A DNA stretch of 64,000 nt. It comes from Dromiciops gliroides (taxonomy: Eukaryota; Chordata; Mammalia; Microbiotheria; Microbiotheriidae). The translations under genes were made by a program, and so were the position numbers. The stretch is taken from assembly GCF_019393635.1 (NCBI RefSeq), contig NC_057863.1:31190814-31254813 (forward strand), given 5' to 3'. Positions 63,871 through 64,000 of the stretch are shown one piece after another. Each line of letters opens with the position of its first letter. Within the stretch, counting starts at the first letter, position 1. Under the pieces are notes generated by a model, which was not told the DNA's origin, searched no databases, and saw nothing but the letters and a program-made list of their open reading frames with translations.

Positions 63871-64000
63871 GCTCAGCCCCATCAGCCCTGTTAACCATTG
63901 TCATCTTGTTTCTCCCAAGATCGTGGCATCACTGTGACTCCCAGTCATCACTGGGAAAATATTGGTGGTAAAACGACAGGCTTTTGTTATAGTGAATGGC

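Noticed and set aside
48565..64000. Exons of a downstream neighbour such as SEC62
   Set aside because: In human SEC62 follows SAMD7, but no segment here encodes its recognisable lysine-rich or membrane parts.

Overview
This window is a stretch of marsupial nuclear DNA carrying one recognisable protein-coding gene, SAMD7, on the + strand. The marsupial assignment rests on about 40 copies of a tRNA-derived SINE that starts GGGGCAGCTAGGTGG and ends CAAGTCACTTAACCC..TTGCC plus poly(A), together with L2, MIR, CR1/L3, L1 and BovB-like RTE elements in the mix typical of marsupials. The species cannot be fixed from the sequence alone.

Layout: 1-15.2 kb is upstream of the coding region. It holds interspersed repeats, two possible non-coding 5' exon signals (a GT-AG bounded 92-nt block at 3426-3517 and a strong donor at 12736) and a long (TTCCC)n satellite that ends about 730 bp before the start codon. 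SAMD7 is encoded by seven exons: 15249-15349, 18030-18160, 19808-19886, 21336-22030, 30728-30849, 33839-33949 and 48307-48564. All six introns are GT-AG and all phases join, giving a 498-residue open protein with a C-terminal SAM domain (about residues 353-419). By family knowledge this is a photoreceptor-enriched Polycomb (PRC1) partner. The introns are full of repeats. They also hold a 7SL (SRP) RNA pseudogene at 30.9 kb, a mitochondrial ND1 fragment (NUMT) at 35.3 kb inside a CR1/L3 element, a duplicated GATA/GGAT minisatellite at 33.2 kb and an unidentified 42-codon open block at 46.0 kb.

From 48.6 to 64 kb no gene was found. This part is dominated by a nearly full-length L2 LINE (about 54.0-58.3 kb) that has been hit by several SINEs, one of which is itself split by a 384-bp solo LTR, and by a reverse-oriented BovB-like RTE LINE (60.15-61.8 kb).

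Most open reading frames here are shadows of SINEs, LINEs or simple repeats. I found no CRISPR array, no operon, no intact transposase or viral gene and no evidence of an undescribed gene system. The best leads are the NUMT, the 7SL pseudogene, the nested L2/SINE/LTR stack, two cases of paired SINE insertion at one target, the satellite near the SAMD7 start, and the possible alternative SAMD7 3' exon. Repeat boundaries are estimated by eye and are good to about 5-20 bp unless a target-site duplication (TSD) is given.
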